Of a stretch of DNA of 43,225 nt, positions 42,860-43,225 are shown one piece after another. Every line of letters starts with the position of its first letter. Within the stretch, counting starts at the first letter, position 1. The stretch spans positions 1 to 43,225 of the forward strand of contig LSSK01000049.1 in assembly GCA_001969505.1 (NCBI GenBank), written 5' to 3'. The stretch comes from Zancudomyces culisetae (Eukaryota > Kickxellomycota > Harpellomycetes > Harpellales > Legeriomycetaceae). A program made the position numbers and the translations under genes. Under the pieces are notes generated by a model. That model did not search any database and was not told the DNA's origin. It worked only from the letters and a program-made list of their open reading frames with translations.

Positions 42860-43225
42860 ATGGCAGGAAACCATATACAAGAAAATGCAACAGCTACCAC
42901 AGACACACACAACCTGAGGATCTCTATTGACAACCACGATGTTGAAAGCGGGAACACTGCAGAACCAGAAAAGGCTGTAGTGTTGCACAACGAGAGTGGA
43001 TTACTGAATGTGGTAAAATACCTGAACCCCCTGTACTTTGTCAACTCATTTACGTATTTTATTTTCAGCTTTTTGGGGTTAGGCAGACAGAAAAAGGCAA
43101 ATCAGGATGGTGAAACCACAGAGAATGGAAATGATACCTATTCAGGACCCTCAACAAGCACTCACAATTCTGAATTTCAAAAACAAACATTAGAGATAAT
43201 CTCCCATGGACCCGACTCGAAAAAT
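42860..43225 (+). CDS. 5' part of an unidentified membrane protein, cut by the window end
   Basis: The frame is open from ATG 42860 to the last base (122 codons, no stop). The start is hydrophilic (MAGNHIQENATATTDTHNLR), followed by one hydrophobic segment at about residues 55-76 (YLNPLYFVNSFTYFIFSFLG), then a Ser/Thr/Asn-rich stretch. There is no signal peptide, so the topology is probably a single internal anchor. I do not recognise the family; N-terminally anchored fungal phosphatases and lipid regulators can look like this, but that is only an analogy. It is divergent from MSY1. Confidence 0.65.
   Translation, partial: MAGNHIQENATATTDTHNLRISIDNHDVESGNTAEPEKAVVLHNESGLLNVVKYLNPLYFVNSFTYFIFSFLGLGRQKKANQDGETTENGNDTYSGPSTSTHNSEFQKQTLEIISHGPDSKN

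Noticed and set aside
1-43225. Transposons, LTRs, CRISPR arrays, riboswitches, rRNA
   Set aside because: No terminal repeats, integrase/transposase motifs, spaced direct repeats or rRNA sequence were seen; the tandem repeats present are simple microsatellites.

Overview
The window looks like nuclear DNA of an AT-rich ascomycete yeast. Most recognisable proteins are typical budding-yeast housekeeping families: Emg1, mitochondrial TyrRS, Cft2, Kcs1, Snm1, THOC7, Pmp3 and YNR021W/CCDC47. Many genes are split by short introns of about 50-180 nt, with GTA(A/C)GT-like donors and (T/C)AG acceptors. That intron density, without a strict TACTAAC branch site, suggests an early-diverging, intron-rich lineage of Saccharomycotina rather than a Saccharomyces relative (inference). 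CTG codons fall at conserved leucines in EMG1 and in the mitochondrial carrier, so the standard nuclear code is likely. I see no rRNA, transposon, CRISPR array or bacterial-style operon.

Layout. 1-2 kb: an ankyrin-repeat gene (+) interrupted either by a 78-nt intron or by an in-frame TGA. 2.3-6.8 kb: three minus-strand genes, a CCDC47/YNR021W homologue, a Pmp3 proteolipid and a six-exon ICT1-type mitochondrial peptidyl-tRNA hydrolase. The last shares a 422-bp divergent promoter with EMG1 (+, four exons, 7.2-8.5 kb). 9.0 kb: tRNA-Ile(AAU). 9.4-10.7 kb: an unrecognised two-exon small gene (-), divergent from a second Pmp3-like gene (+) with a long charged Ser-dipeptide tail. 11.2-12.8 kb: a four-exon mitochondrial carrier (-). 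12.8-17.7 kb: mostly non-coding with microsatellites, plus three poorly resolved candidate small genes.

17.7-24.2 kb: a very large (~2,139 aa) coiled-coil protein with a Uds1-like region (+). 24.4-25.8 kb: a five-exon THOC7 homologue (+). 25.9-26.7 kb: a Cys-rich GPI-anchored wall protein (-). 27.2-28.1 kb: a candidate four-exon gene (-) in a G-quadruplex-rich stretch. 28.4-29.8 kb: an Snm1/Rpr2 RNase MRP/P subunit (+). 30.0-33.6 kb: Cft2 (-) with a huge Gly-Gln repeat. 34.2-36.4 kb: Kcs1 (-). 36.5-39.5 kb: long non-coding stretch with E-boxes and exon-like fragments. 39.5-41.3 kb: mitochondrial tyrosyl-tRNA synthetase (-). The right edge holds the 5' end of an unidentified membrane protein (+).

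The genes do not form one pathway. Recurrent themes are RNA metabolism (EMG1, THOC7, SNM1, CFT2), mitochondrial translation (ICT1-type hydrolase, MSY1) and membrane proteins. The most unusual features are three GC-AG introns with the same donor, hexanucleotide-driven dipeptide repeats in several proteins, G-quadruplex-capable tracts, and several small spliced genes that a simple ORF scan cannot show.
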